From the NCBI GenBank assembly GCA_014655195.1, contig BNBH01000003.1, positions 62,001 through 126,000 of the forward strand: a stretch of DNA of 64,000 nt, read 5' to 3'. The position numbers were made by a program, and so were the translations under genes. How positions within the stretch are numbered: the stretch's first letter is position 1; each line of letters starts with the position of its first letter. The notes under the pieces are model-generated. The model was not told the origin of the DNA. It worked only from the letters and a program-made list of their open reading frames with translations, and made no database searches. Origin of the DNA: Streptomyces cellulosae. GTDB lineage: Bacteria > Actinomycetota > Actinomycetes > Streptomycetales > Streptomycetaceae. This document shows positions 30,894 through 39,145 of this stretch, piece by piece.

Positions 30894-31970
30894 ATGGGAG
30901 GCTCTGTTCATTGCGAGCCTGAAGTCGAGGAGAGTGAATCCTTGCGGTCCGACGCCAACATCGCGGGACCGATGACCGATCCGGTCCCCGGTCCCCGTAC
31001 CGAATCGATGGGGGCGGATGTTTCACGTGAAACACCGCCTCCGATGGACGACACTCCCATCGGTCGCGCTGCCCAACTGGCGGTGGAGGCTCTGGGCCGT
31101 GCCGGTGAGGGACTGCCGCGACCCGAGCAGACCCGCGTCATCGTGGTCGCCAACCAAAAGGGCGGCGTCGGGAAGACGACGACCACCGTCAACCTGGCCG
31201 CCTCGCTCGCTCTGCATGGCGCCCGCGTCCTGGTGATCGACCTCGACCCACAGGGCAACGCGTCCACCGCCCTGGGGATCGACCACCACGCCGAGGTGCC
31301 CTCCATCTACGACGTGCTGGTGGAGAGCAAGCCTCTGTCCGAGGTCGTTCAGCCCGTCCCCGATGTCGAGGGCCTTTTCTGCGCCCCCGCCACCATCGAT
31401 CTCGCCGGTGCGGAGATCGAGCTGGTGTCGCTGGTGGCGCGGGAGAGCCGGCTGCAGCGGGCCATCCAGGCCTACGAGCAGCCGCTGGACTACATCCTCA
31501 TCGACTGCCCGCCGTCGCTCGGCCTCCTCACGGTCAACGCGCTCGTGGCCGGCCAGGAGGTGCTCATCCCGATCCAGTGCGAGTACTACGCGCTGGAGGG
31601 GCTTGGGCAGCTGCTGCGGAACGTCGACCTGGTGCGGGGCCACCTCAACCCGGCCCTGCACGTCTCGACGATCCTGCTCACCATGTACGACGGCCGGACG
31701 CGGCTCGCCTCCCAGGTTGCCGAGGAGGTGCGCACCCACTTCGGCGACGAGGTGCTGCGCACCAGCATCCCCCGCTCCGTCCGTATCTCCGAGGCGCCGA
31801 GCTACGGACAGACGGTGCTGACTTACGATCCTGGATCGAGCGGTGCTCTCTCGTACTTCGAGGCGGCACGCGAGATCGCACTGAGGGGCGTCGGCGTCCG
31901 GTACGACGCGTCGCAGGCGCACATCGGCGCACAGCAGACTGATCCGAACATGGTGGAGGGCGTGCAGTGA
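30894..31970 (+). CDS. parA: chromosome partitioning ATPase ParA
   Basis: 358 residues from ATG 30894. Deviant Walker [15 protein letters not shown] (Lys89 and Lys94 in this numbering), [14 protein letters not shown], and [14 protein letters not shown]. ParA ATPase binds DNA non-specifically and, with ParB, positions origins and organises sporulation septation. The start is uncertain: ATG 30972 or TTG 30942 (with GAGGAGAG upstream) would give shorter proteins, and the conserved core begins only near residue 57. A parS site lies inside its N-terminal codons (VSRET). parB overlaps by GTGA. Confidence 0.96.
   Translation: MGGSVHCEPEVEESESLRSDANIAGPMTDPVPGPRTESMGADVSRETPPPMDDTPIGRAAQLAVEALGRAGEGLPRPEQTRVIVVANQKGGVGKTTTTVNLAASLALHGARVLVIDLDPQGNASTALGIDHHAEVPSIYDVLVESKPLSEVVQPVPDVEGLFCAPATIDLAGAEIELVSLVARESRLQRAIQAYEQPLDYILIDCPPSLGLLTVNALVAGQEVLIPIQCEYYALEGLGQLLRNVDLVRGHLNPALHVSTILLTMYDGRTRLASQVAEEVRTHFGDEVLRTSIPRSVRISEAPSYGQTVLTYDPGSSGALSYFEAAREIALRGVGVRYDASQAHIGAQQTDPNMVEGVQ
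31020..31033. other. parS: parS site (perfect) inside parA 5' end
   Basis: GTTTCACGTGAAAC, read in frame as VSRET at parA residues 43-47 with the chosen start. Confidence 0.95.
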
Positions 31971-33070
31971 GTGAGCGACGGAGGGGGCTGGGTCGTGGGC
32001 TCGGAGCACTGATCCCCGCTGCCCCGACAGAGAAGACGGTGCCGCCGGCCGCACTGGGCGGGACGGCCTCCCCGTCGCCCGCAGCGGTCCCGGTGCTGCC
32101 GAACGAGCGCGGAGTGGCGGCCGCGAAGGTCGCCACTCTGGCCGCTGTTTCACGTGAAACCGAAGACACGGCAGCGACGACCCCTTCGGTGCCTGCCGCG
32201 CCGATGGGCGCCCACTTCGCCGAGATCCCCCTCGACTCCATCACGCCGAACCCGCGGCAGCCCCGTGAGGTCTTCGACGAGGACGCCCTGGCCGAGCTGA
32301 TCACCTCCATCAAGGAGGTGGGTCTGCTCCAGCCGGTCGTCGTGCGACAGGTGGGCGGTGGCCGCTACGAGCTCATCATGGGTGAGCGCCGGTGGCGTGC
32401 CTGCCGCGAGGCCGGCCTGGAGGCCATCCCGGCGATCGTGCGCGCCACGGATGACGAGAAGCTCCTCCTGGACGCGCTGCTGGAGAACCTGCACCGTGCG
32501 CAGCTGAACCCGCTGGAAGAGGCAGCCGCCTACGACCAGCTGCTCAAGGACTTCAACTGCACGCACGACCAGCTGGCCGATCGCATCGGCCGGTCCCGGC
32601 CGCAGGTGTCCAACACCCTCCGTCTGCTGAAGCTGTCCCCGACCGTGCAGCGTCGTGTGGCCGCCGGAGTGCTGTCCGCCGGGCATGCCCGCGCGCTGCT
32701 CTCCGTCGAGGACTCCGAGGAGCAGGACCGGCTGGCCCACCGCATCGTGGCCGAGGGCCTCTCGGTGCGGGCCGTCGAAGAGATCGTGACCCTGATGGGT
32801 TCGCGGCCGCAGAAGGCCCAGCGCTCCAAGGGGCCGCGCGCGGGCGCCCGGGTCTCCCCGGCCCTGTCCGAGCTGGCGACGCGACTCTCGGACCGCTTCG
32901 AGACGCGGGTGAAGGTCGACCTGGGTCAGAAGAAGGGCAAGATCACTGTCGAGTTCGCCTCGATGGAGGACCTGGAGCGCATCCTCGGCACCCTCGCCCC
33001 GGGAGAGGGCCCGGTGCTCCAGAAGAGCCTCGTGGACGAGGACGACGAGACCGAGGAGACCGATTCCTGA
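31967..33070 (+). CDS. parB: chromosome partitioning protein ParB (CTPase)
   Basis: 367 residues. N-terminal ParA-stimulating start [20 protein letters not shown]-binding motifs LQPVVVRQ and [35 protein letters not shown], and a C-terminal dimerisation domain ending [14 protein letters not shown] acids. It loads at parS and slides or spreads along DNA. GTG start overlapping the parA stop. A parS copy lies within codons 61-65. Strong terminator after it. Confidence 0.98.
   Translation: MSERRRGLGRGLGALIPAAPTEKTVPPAALGGTASPSPAAVPVLPNERGVAAAKVATLAAVSRETEDTAATTPSVPAAPMGAHFAEIPLDSITPNPRQPREVFDEDALAELITSIKEVGLLQPVVVRQVGGGRYELIMGERRWRACREAGLEAIPAIVRATDDEKLLLDALLENLHRAQLNPLEEAAAYDQLLKDFNCTHDQLADRIGRSRPQVSNTLRLLKLSPTVQRRVAAGVLSAGHARALLSVEDSEEQDRLAHRIVAEGLSVRAVEEIVTLMGSRPQKAQRSKGPRAGARVSPALSELATRLSDRFETRVKVDLGQKKGKITVEFASMEDLERILGTLAPGEGPVLQKSLVDEDDETEETDS
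32147..32160. other. parS: parS site (perfect) inside parB
   Basis: GTTTCACGTGAAAC in the disordered linker of parB, read in frame as VSRET. Confidence 0.95.
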
Positions 33071-33101
33071 GGAATCGCTCCGCTCGGCCTGAAAGCCGCC
33101 A

Positions 33102-33145
33102 GGGCGGACCGTGTCCGGTACCTACCGGAACACGGTCCGCCCTTT
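33102..33145 (+). terminator. parAB terminator
   Basis: Near-perfect 19-20 bp stem from GGGCGGACCGTGT to ACACGGTCCGCCC with one bulged base, followed by TTTGCC. Confidence 0.88.
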
Positions 33146-33241
33146 GCCTTGTGTCGGTATCGGGGGAATCGCTTCATGGATACGATGCGTTCGTATATGG
33201 CGCATCCACCCGGCAACACCTCTGAGAGCTAGGCAGGGGCC

Positions 33242-33499
33242 ATGCGAATGACGAGCCGCACCGGACTGATGAGCGCGGGGCTGGGGGTGGGTGTCGTCAG
33301 CGGCTTCATCGGCAGCCTGCTCAGGGAACGGAGTGCTCTGACCGCCGCCCGGGCGGCAGCGGGCGAAGGAAGCGAGGAACAGCCTTCATGGGCCGTCGGC
33401 TCGTACCGCTCACGCTGGACAACCTTCCGGACCTTCCCCAGCGCTGCCGGTCGTGCGTCTTCTGGGAGCTCGACCCCGTCAGCGGCGAAGCAGCGGTAA
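33242..33499 (+). CDS. possible small hydrophobic protein upstream of GNAT gene
   Basis: 85 residues from ATG 33242 with AGGCAGGGGCC upstream. The first ~45 residues (MRMTSRTGLMSAGLGVGVVS, then GFIGSLLRERSALTAARAAA) have good Streptomyces codon bias and a GxxxG-rich membrane-like helix. After ~33388 the frame overlaps the GNAT gene for 112 bases and loses coding character. It could be a real short gene with an overlapping tail, an old frameshift, or chance. Otherwise the 317-base gap between parB and the GNAT gene holds only the parAB terminator. Confidence 0.35.
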   Translation: MRMTSRTGLMSAGLGVGVVSGFIGSLLRERSALTAARAAAGEGSEEQPSWAVGSYRSRWTTFRTFPSAAGRASSGSSTPSAAKQR

Positions 33500-34005
33500 A
33501 GGCGGGCAGCGCGGCGCTGGAGAAGGAGTCCTGGATCTCGGCGGTCCTGCTCGACTGGGGCTCCTGCGGACGCGTCGTCTACGTGGACGAGGTCCCCGTC
33601 GGCTACGTCCTCTACGCGCCCCCGGCCTATGTGCCGCGCTCCATGGCGTTCCCCACCAGCCCGGTGTCCCCCGACGCGGTCCAGTTGATGACCGCCTTCA
33701 TCCTGCCCGACTACCAGGGGCAGGGGCTCGGCCGCGTGATGGTGCAGACGGTGGCGAAGGATCTGCTGCGCCGCGGGTTCAAGGCGATCGAAGCCTTCGG
33801 CGACGCCCGGTGGAAGGAACCGGCGTGCGTGCTTCCCGCAGACCATCTGCTTGCCGTGGGCTTCAAGACCGTCCGCCAGCACCCTGCCTACCCCCGGCTG
33901 CGTCTGGAGCTGAGGTCGACGCTCTCCTGGAAGGAAGACGTGGAGATGGCGCTCGACCGGCTGCTGGGGGCCGTGCAGAAGGAACCGGCCCTGCGGCCGC
34001 TCTGA
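33388..34005 (+). CDS. GNAT family N-acetyltransferase
   Basis: 205 residues. The GNAT acetyl-CoA loop ILPDYQGQGLGRVMVQTVAK is clear; before it MGRRLVPLTLDNLPDLPQRC and SCVFWELDPVSG carry a Cys pair. A C-terminal ADHLLAVGFKTVRQHPAYPR completes the fold. It transfers an acetyl group to an unknown amine. ATG start with GAGGAAC. Its place between parB and trxA is conserved in Streptomyces. A terminator fused to parS follows. Confidence 0.93.
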   Translation: MGRRLVPLTLDNLPDLPQRCRSCVFWELDPVSGEAAVKAGSAALEKESWISAVLLDWGSCGRVVYVDEVPVGYVLYAPPAYVPRSMAFPTSPVSPDAVQLMTAFILPDYQGQGLGRVMVQTVAKDLLRRGFKAIEAFGDARWKEPACVLPADHLLAVGFKTVRQHPAYPRLRLELRSTLSWKEDVEMALDRLLGAVQKEPALRPL

Positions 34006-34013
34006 TCCCGCTC

Positions 34014-34053
34014 ACACGAATGGGCCGACCCAAGAGGGCCGGCCCATTCGTGT
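34014..34053. terminator. bidirectional terminator of GNAT gene and trxA, abutting parS
   Basis: 18-position stem ACACGAATGGGCCGACCC / GGGCCGGCCCATTCGTGT with one mismatch and an AAGA loop; the T-run is the start of the parS at 34052. Confidence 0.85.
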
Positions 34054-34065
34054 TTCACGTGAAAC
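34052..34065. other. parS: parS site (perfect)
   Basis: GTTTCACGTGAAAC directly on the 3' foot of the terminator, between convergent GNAT and trxA genes. Confidence 0.95.
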
Positions 34066-34094
34066 ATGCACCGCCGTGAAGGCGGCTCACCGCC

Positions 34095-34427
34095 TTATTC
34101 GGCGATGAAGTCCTCAAGGTCGCGGACGATCGCGGCCTTCGGCTTGGCACCGACGATGGTCTTGGCGACCTCGCCACCCTGGTACACGTTCAGGGTCGGG
34201 ATGGACATGACGCCGTACTTGGCGGCCGTGCCCGGGTTCTCGTCGATGTTCAGCTTGACGACCTCGATCTTGTCGCCGTACTCGGCGGCGATGGCCTCGA
34301 GGGACGGGGCGATCTGACGGCACGGACCGCACCAGGCGGCCCAGAAGTCCACCAGGACAGGCTTGTCGCTCTTCAGGACGTCCTGCTCGAAGGAGTCGTC
34401 GGTCACGTTCTTCAGGGTGCCGGCCAC
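34095..34427 (-). CDS. trxA: thioredoxin
   Basis: 110 residues from GTG 34427 (VAGTLKNVTDDSFEQ) with TAAGGAG upstream. Active site WCGPC (Cys33, Cys36) and the cis-Pro loop VMSIPTLNVY are intact. It reduces protein disulfides using TrxB and NADPH. It starts 43 bases after trxB and shares its SigR-type promoter. Confidence 0.97.
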   Translation of the reverse strand: MAGTLKNVTDDSFEQDVLKSDKPVLVDFWAAWCGPCRQIAPSLEAIAAEYGDKIEVVKLNIDENPGTAAKYGVMSIPTLNVYQGGEVAKTIVGAKPKAAIVRDLEDFIAE

Positions 34428-34470
34428 AGCGGGCTCCTTAATCGTTGGTGCGTGGGGAGAGGGGGTCAGG

Positions 34471-35439
34471 TCAGACAGTGGTCTTCTCGGGCTCGGCCTT
34501 GTCCTCGTCGGCGAGAGCGGCGAGGAAGCGCTCCGCGTCGAGGGCTGCCGAACAGCCGGTACCGGCCGCGGTGATCGCCTGGCGGTAGGTGTGGTCCACC
34601 ACGTCACCAGCCGCGAAGACGCCCGTGACGTTGGTGCGCGTCGAGGGTGCGTCGACCTTCAGGTAGCCCTCCTCGTCCAGCTCGAGCTGGCCCTTGAAGA
34701 GCTCGGTCCGCGGGTCGTGACCGATCGCGATGAACAGGCCGGTCACCGCCAGGTCGGAGAGTTCACCCGTCTTGACGTTGCGCAGCTTCAGCCCCGAGAG
34801 CTTCTGGTCGCCCAGAATCTCCGCGATCTCACTGTCCCAGACGAACGAGATCTTCGGGTCGGCGAAGGCGCGCTCCTGCATCGCCTTGGAGGCGCGCAGG
34901 GTGTCACGGCGGTGGACGATCGTCACCGACTTGGCGAAGCGCGACAGGAAGGTCGCCTCCTCCATGGCGGTGTCACCGCCGCCGATGACGGCGATGTCCT
35001 GGTCCTTGAAGAAGAAGCCGTCACACGTGGCGCACCACGAGACACCGCGGCCCGAGAGGGCGTCCTCGTTCGGCAGCCCGAGCTTGCGGTGCTGCGAACC
35101 GGTCGTCACGATCACGGCCTTCGCCTTGTGCACCGTGCCGGCGGTGTCCGTGACGGTCTTGATCTCACCGGTCAGGTCGACAGCCACGACGTCGTCCGGA
35201 ACGAGCTCGGCGCCGAAGCGCTCCGCCTGGGCCCGCATGTTGTCCATGAGCTCCGGGCCCATGATGCCGTCCTGGAAACCGGGGAAGTTCTCCACCTCGG
35301 TGGTGTTCATCAGCGCACCGCCGGCGGTGACAGCGCCCTCGAACACGAGGGGCTTCAGCGACGCACGGGCGGTGTAGAGCGCCGCCGTGTAGCCGGCGGG
35401 CCCCGAGCCGATGATGATCACGTTACGGACGTCGCTCAC
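34471..35439 (-). CDS. trxB: thioredoxin reductase (NADPH)
   Basis: 322 residues from GTG 35439 ([16 protein letters not shown]). FAD motif GSGPAG (11-16), redox-active CATC (Cys136, Cys139), NADPH motif [10 protein letters not shown], and a second FAD motif near [14 protein letters not shown]. It regenerates reduced thioredoxin. It is first of the trxBA pair; a promoter matching the SigR consensus lies ~75 bases upstream. Confidence 0.98.
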   Translation of the reverse strand: MSDVRNVIIIGSGPAGYTAALYTARASLKPLVFEGAVTAGGALMNTTEVENFPGFQDGIMGPELMDNMRAQAERFGAELVPDDVVAVDLTGEIKTVTDTAGTVHKAKAVIVTTGSQHRKLGLPNEDALSGRGVSWCATCDGFFFKDQDIAVIGGGDTAMEEATFLSRFAKSVTIVHRRDTLRASKAMQERAFADPKISFVWDSEIAEILGDQKLSGLKLRNVKTGELSDLAVTGLFIAIGHDPRTELFKGQLELDEEGYLKVDAPSTRTNVTGVFAAGDVVDHTYRQAITAAGTGCSAALDAERFLAALADEDKAEPEKTTV

Positions 35440-35511
35440 GGCTGAATTCCTCGTCTCTGGTCTGGCGTCGTTCGACCGGTGGGAGCTTCTTTCGGAACTC
35501 TCACCCCACCC

Positions 35512-35538
35512 AACGGATCCTAAGGGGCCCGCATTCCC
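35512..35538 (-). promoter_or_regulatory. SigR-type promoter of trxBA
   Basis: Minus-strand GGGAAT (35533-35538), 18-base spacer, GTT (35512-35514), matching the Streptomyces SigR (disulfide stress) consensus GGGAAT-N16-18-GTT. It lies 73 bases upstream of the trxB start. trxBA is an established SigR target in S. coelicolor. Confidence 0.85.
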
Positions 35539-35634
35539 GCCGTGCCCGGGCACACGCGGAGGGTGCTCCGGCGGGCACGCCGGGGCCACACACCGTACGG
35601 GATACCACGCAGAGCCAAGACCACGCGTCTGCGG

Positions 35635-36552
35635 TCAGCGCGCGTAGGACTGCTCCAGCAGCACCTTCGCGGTGGTGGACGGAGAGGTGTTCTCCACGCA
35701 GGTCGCGTCGACGATGTAGGCGGTCACGCGCGTGGCGTCCGAGGCGTCGGGCAGCACGACCAGCAGCGCGGCCTTGCCCTCGTAGACACCCTGCTCGGTG
35801 GCCAGCGCGGTGTCGTTGCGGCCGATGCCCTCCTGGACGCACTGCGGCACCTCGGGCTTTGTCAGCACCCTGGGTTTCGCTCCGGAGGACTCCGGCTCCG
35901 TGCCGAAGGTGTGGGGGGAGCGGGCTCCCTTGTTCTGCTCGGGGCTGCGTGCGAGGAGATTGTCGACCTTCTCCTCCAGCTTGCCCTCGGAGAAGGTGTC
36001 CGCCGCGGTCGTCGTCCGCTGCTCGTCGTCCGGGCCTCCGCCGCCGTTCAGCGACGACAGCACCACGGAGCCGAGACCGAGAGCGGCCACGGCGAACGCG
36101 GCCCCCAGGACGGCCCTGCGGCTCCTAATCCGCAGGCGCGGCTTGCGGCCCGGCCCTGTGGTCGAAGAGCGAGGGCGGCCGGCGGGACGGTCGGACGAGG
36201 GCGCCGATGTTTCACGTGAAACATGGAGTGGTTCGCCGTCGGCCGTCGCTGCGGTGGCGGTGGCGGTCTCGTCCTCGTCGTCGGTCGCGGGTGCCGTGGC
36301 GTGCAGAAGGGCCTCGGCGGCCAGCGCCGCGTCGATGCGTCCCGCGACGTCCGCCGGCATACGCGGCGGACCGGGAACCGTGCCGAGGAGTCCCCGGATC
36401 TCCTCCAGGGAGGCGTGGACGTCGGCGCAGAGCTCGCACCGGTCCACATGCCTTTGGATGTCGTCCCTGCGGTCCGCCGGGAGGAGACCTTCGGTGAGGT
36501 CGGAGATCTCCGCGACGTCCGGGTGTTCCGCCTTGTCGGTCGTCGACGTCAC
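35635..36552 (-). CDS. zinc-finger anti-sigma factor of SigM
   Basis: 305 residues. Zinc-binding anti-sigma (ZAS/zf-HC2) motif HVDRCELCADVH (His35, Cys39, Cys42) in the N-terminal cytoplasmic domain, a disordered acidic/basic linker, one membrane span (~147-167 AVLGAAFAVAALGLGSVVLS) and an exported domain of ~135 residues with two Cys. It should hold SigM inactive at the membrane. GTG start overlaps the sigM stop as GTGA. The linker codons contain a perfect parS, read as HVSRET. Confidence 0.93.
   Translation of the reverse strand: MTSTTDKAEHPDVAEISDLTEGLLPADRRDDIQRHVDRCELCADVHASLEEIRGLLGTVPGPPRMPADVAGRIDAALAAEALLHATAPATDDEDETATATAATADGEPLHVSRETSAPSSDRPAGRPRSSTTGPGRKPRLRIRSRRAVLGAAFAVAALGLGSVVLSSLNGGGGPDDEQRTTTAADTFSEGKLEEKVDNLLARSPEQNKGARSPHTFGTEPESSGAKPRVLTKPEVPQCVQEGIGRNDTALATEQGVYEGKAALLVVLPDASDATRVTAYIVDATCVENTSPSTTAKVLLEQSYAR
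36209..36222. other. parS: parS site (perfect) inside anti-sigma gene
   Basis: GTTTCACGTGAAAC within an 18-base palindrome (ATGTTTCACGTGAAACAT), in frame in the linker of the anti-sigma factor. Confidence 0.95.
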
Positions 36553-37274
36553 GCTCGCCCACCTCCGCCCTTCACTGCAGCCGGGTCGTTCGATCCTGTG
36601 TCGGGTGGGTCCGGTCGCCGTGGACCCGCTGCGGGTGGGACGGATGTCCCCCCTTTCCGGTTCCGTCCCCCACCTCTGTGCTCCTCCTCACCCGTGCCTC
36701 CCGGGCGCAGGTGGGTGAGCAGGGGCAGGAGTCTCGCGCGTCCGCGGGCACACCGGCTCTTGACCGTGCCGGTGGGCACGTCGAGGATGCGGGCCGCCTC
36801 GGCGACCGGATAGCCCTGCATGTCCACCAGGACGAGCGCGGCCCGCTGGTCGGGCGGGAGGGTGCCCATCGCCTCGATCAGTTGCCGGTGCAGATCGTTG
36901 CGCTCCGCGGGAGCCGAGGCCGACTCGTGCGGCTCGAGCAGTTGCTCCAGACGCTCGGTGTCGTCGACCGGCGCGGTCTTCCGGGAGGCGGCCTTGCGGG
37001 CGCGGTCCAGGCAGGCGTTCACCGTGATGCGGTGCAGCCACGTCGTGACGGCCGACTGGCCGCGGAAGGTATGGGCGGCCCGATAGGCGGAGACAAGGGC
37101 GTCCTGGACGGCGTCAGCGGCTTCCTCGCGGTCCCCCAGCGTCCGGAGGGCCACGGCCCAGAGCCGGTCGCGGTGCCGCCGCACGATCTCGCCGAAGGCG
37201 TCGGCGTCGCCCTCGACGTGCCGGGTGAGCAGTTCCTGATCGCTCACTCCGTCGTATGCGGCACCGTCCGCCAT
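36549..37274 (-). CDS. sigM: ECF RNA polymerase sigma factor SigM
   Basis: 241 residues. Region 2 DADAFGEIVRRHRDRLWAVA and DAVQDALVSAYRAAHTFRGQ, region 4 LPPDQRAALVLVDMQGYPVA with EAARILDVPTGTVKSRCARG. A ~50-residue Gly/Arg/Pro tail follows the sigma fold. It directs RNA polymerase to envelope/stress-type promoters when released by its anti-sigma partner. ATG start 28 bases after the pseudokinase gene, so it may be part of the DUF6049-murJ-pseudokinase transcript. Confidence 0.95.
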   Translation of the reverse strand: MADGAAYDGVSDQELLTRHVEGDADAFGEIVRRHRDRLWAVALRTLGDREEAADAVQDALVSAYRAAHTFRGQSAVTTWLHRITVNACLDRARKAASRKTAPVDDTERLEQLLEPHESASAPAERNDLHRQLIEAMGTLPPDQRAALVLVDMQGYPVAEAARILDVPTGTVKSRCARGRARLLPLLTHLRPGGTGEEEHRGGGRNRKGGTSVPPAAGPRRPDPPDTGSNDPAAVKGGGGRA

Positions 37275-37302
37275 CGGATCCCCTCCCTCGACGCAGCCGG
37301 CC

Positions 37303-39003
37303 TCAGCTGGTCACCTTGATGTCCGCGACCCGGCCACGCCACTGGCCGTCGTCGGCCTGCATGGGCAGCTCGGTCAGCCAGACCAGGAGGTAGCGGGTCT
37401 TCACCGTGTCCTTGGGCGCGAGGGAGACCGTGGTGCCCGAGCCCTCGGCGACCTTGTCGTACGAGTCGAAGGAGGTCGGCCGGGACTCCGCGTCCCCGGG
37501 TGCCGCACGCAGCTCGACGGACGTGCTGCCGATGAAGGTGACGTCAACCTTGCCGACCTCCTGGGCCTTGCCGAGGTCGACGACGACGCCCACGCCCGGC
37601 TTCAGCCGGCCGAAGTCGGAGCTCGCGTAGTAGCTGGTCTGCCAGTAGCTCTTCGGATCGCCGTCCAGGATCTTGGGCAGGTTCTCCGGGTACTCGGACC
37701 CGTCCGCGCCGAACGGGTCGAAGTCGTGCAGCTCCGAGATGGCGATCGGCTTTCCGCGCACCGGCTTCGGTGCGTTCTTGTCGTCGCCGTCCGTCGTCTG
37801 GGTGTTGGTGGTGTCGTCGCCCTTGCCGCCCTGGTCCATGAGCGCGTCCGCGAGCTGCCAACTGCCCAGACCCAGCGCGGCGATCAGCAGCGCCGACACG
37901 GCCCACTTCAGCGCCTTGCCGGTGCGGCTCTGCAGCGGCGGAGGCGGCACCGGCGTGGGCTGGGTGACACGGGGAGAAGCGGCGGGGCGCCCGTAGGAGC
38001 CCTGCTGGTACGTGGTGCGCTGGTAGTCCGGCGGGGCGGTGAAGGCGGGCTCCGGCGGACGGATGCGGGGCATCTCGCCGATCGCCTTCACCAGCTCCTC
38101 GGGAGTGGTGCACGGCGACTCGTGGCGGGAGGCGGTGGCGCCGTCGTTGGCGAGGGCGCGCATGGCCAGTTCGGACAGACCGCGGTGGACGCCGGCCCGG
38201 ACCTGGTCGGGAGGGATCAGACCGATGTCCTTCGGCAGACCTGACATCCCGTAGGCGTCGTTCTCGTACGGCCAGCGCCGGGTCAGCGCCGCGTACAGCA
38301 GGGCGCCGATCGACTCGGTGTCCGTGCGCTGCGGTGTGTCCGAGGCGGCCCCGCGGAGTGCGGCGTTGACGGCGAGACCGCGGATGCGCCACTGGCCGGT
38401 CGAGGTGCGCAGCACGGCGTTGGGGTTGAGGCGGAGATGGGCGAGGCCCTCACGGTGGGCCGCCGCCATGGCGCTCGAGACCTGACTGACCATCTGGTAG
38501 GCGTCGTACACCTCCAGCGGCCCGGAGGCGAGGAGGGTGGTCAGCTCGGTGGCGTCGGGCAGCCATTCGTGGACGACGTAGACGAGGTCGTTCTCCTCGA
38601 CGGCGTCGAGGACCTGGACGAAGCGCGGATCGCCCAGCAGGGCCGAGGAGCGGGCCGCCGCCAGCACGGACCGGGCGCGCGAGTGGTCCGCGGGCAGGAC
38701 GTGCACGCCGACGGCACGGCGGAGCTTCTCGTCCACGGCACGCCAACTGCTGAACCCGTCCAGACGGGTGACGCATTCCTCGAGACGGTAGCGTCTGGCC
38801 AGTTTGTGGCCGCTGTGCAGCTCCGGCGGCGAGGTCGTCGCGGGACCCTCGGTCCCGGTGCTCTCCTGTGCCTCGTCGTTGTCCGTGTCCCGCTCCCGGT
38901 TCTTGGCCACCCCGTCGGCCGTGGACTGGTCCGCCTCCGCGGTCAGCGACTGCTCGCCGCTGTTGTCTGCCACGTCGACGGCAGCTGTGCTCCGTTCCGC
39001 CAC
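37303..39003 (-). CDS. membrane pseudokinase associated with MurJ (separate in Streptomyces)
   Basis: 566 residues. An acidic disordered start (~1-60), a protein-kinase-like fold (~65-330) and a Pro-rich linker precede one membrane span (~368-388 WAVSALLIAALGLGSWQLAD). An extracellular discoidin/F5-8C-like beta domain ends the protein (DGDPKSYWQTSYYASSDFGR, VGKVDVTFIGSTSVELR). Catalytic features are lost: VGVHVLP replaces the VAIK lysine, LAHLRLNPNAVL replaces HRDLKPxN, and no DFG is seen. In mycobacteria this pseudokinase is fused to MviN/MurJ and, once phosphorylated by PknB, recruits an FHA protein. Here it is a separate gene 142 bases after murJ. GTG 39003 chosen; ATG 39024 possible. Confidence 0.88.
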   Translation of the reverse strand: MAERSTAAVDVADNSGEQSLTAEADQSTADGVAKNRERDTDNDEAQESTGTEGPATTSPPELHSGHKLARRYRLEECVTRLDGFSSWRAVDEKLRRAVGVHVLPADHSRARSVLAAARSSALLGDPRFVQVLDAVEENDLVYVVHEWLPDATELTTLLASGPLEVYDAYQMVSQVSSAMAAAHREGLAHLRLNPNAVLRTSTGQWRIRGLAVNAALRGAASDTPQRTDTESIGALLYAALTRRWPYENDAYGMSGLPKDIGLIPPDQVRAGVHRGLSELAMRALANDGATASRHESPCTTPEELVKAIGEMPRIRPPEPAFTAPPDYQRTTYQQGSYGRPAASPRVTQPTPVPPPPLQSRTGKALKWAVSALLIAALGLGSWQLADALMDQGGKGDDTTNTQTTDGDDKNAPKPVRGKPIAISELHDFDPFGADGSEYPENLPKILDGDPKSYWQTSYYASSDFGRLKPGVGVVVDLGKAQEVGKVDVTFIGSTSVELRAAPGDAESRPTSFDSYDKVAEGSGTTVSLAPKDTVKTRYLLVWLTELPMQADDGQWRGRVADIKVTS

Positions 39004-39145
39004 CGTCGTTCCCTGCCTCCCCATCCGTTGCGCGTCGGCCCGGCGTCCGTCGCGCGCAGTCCGACGCCGAACCCAATTGTGCCCACAGTCCGCCGCTATG
39101 CACGACACACGGGGGCGGATGATGGTTGTGCGCCTACCCCCTGCC

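Noticed and set aside
34069..34087. Additional trxA terminator hairpin
   Set aside because: Only a 5-7 bp stem (CCGCC/GGCGG); the large stem at 34014-34053 is a better candidate.
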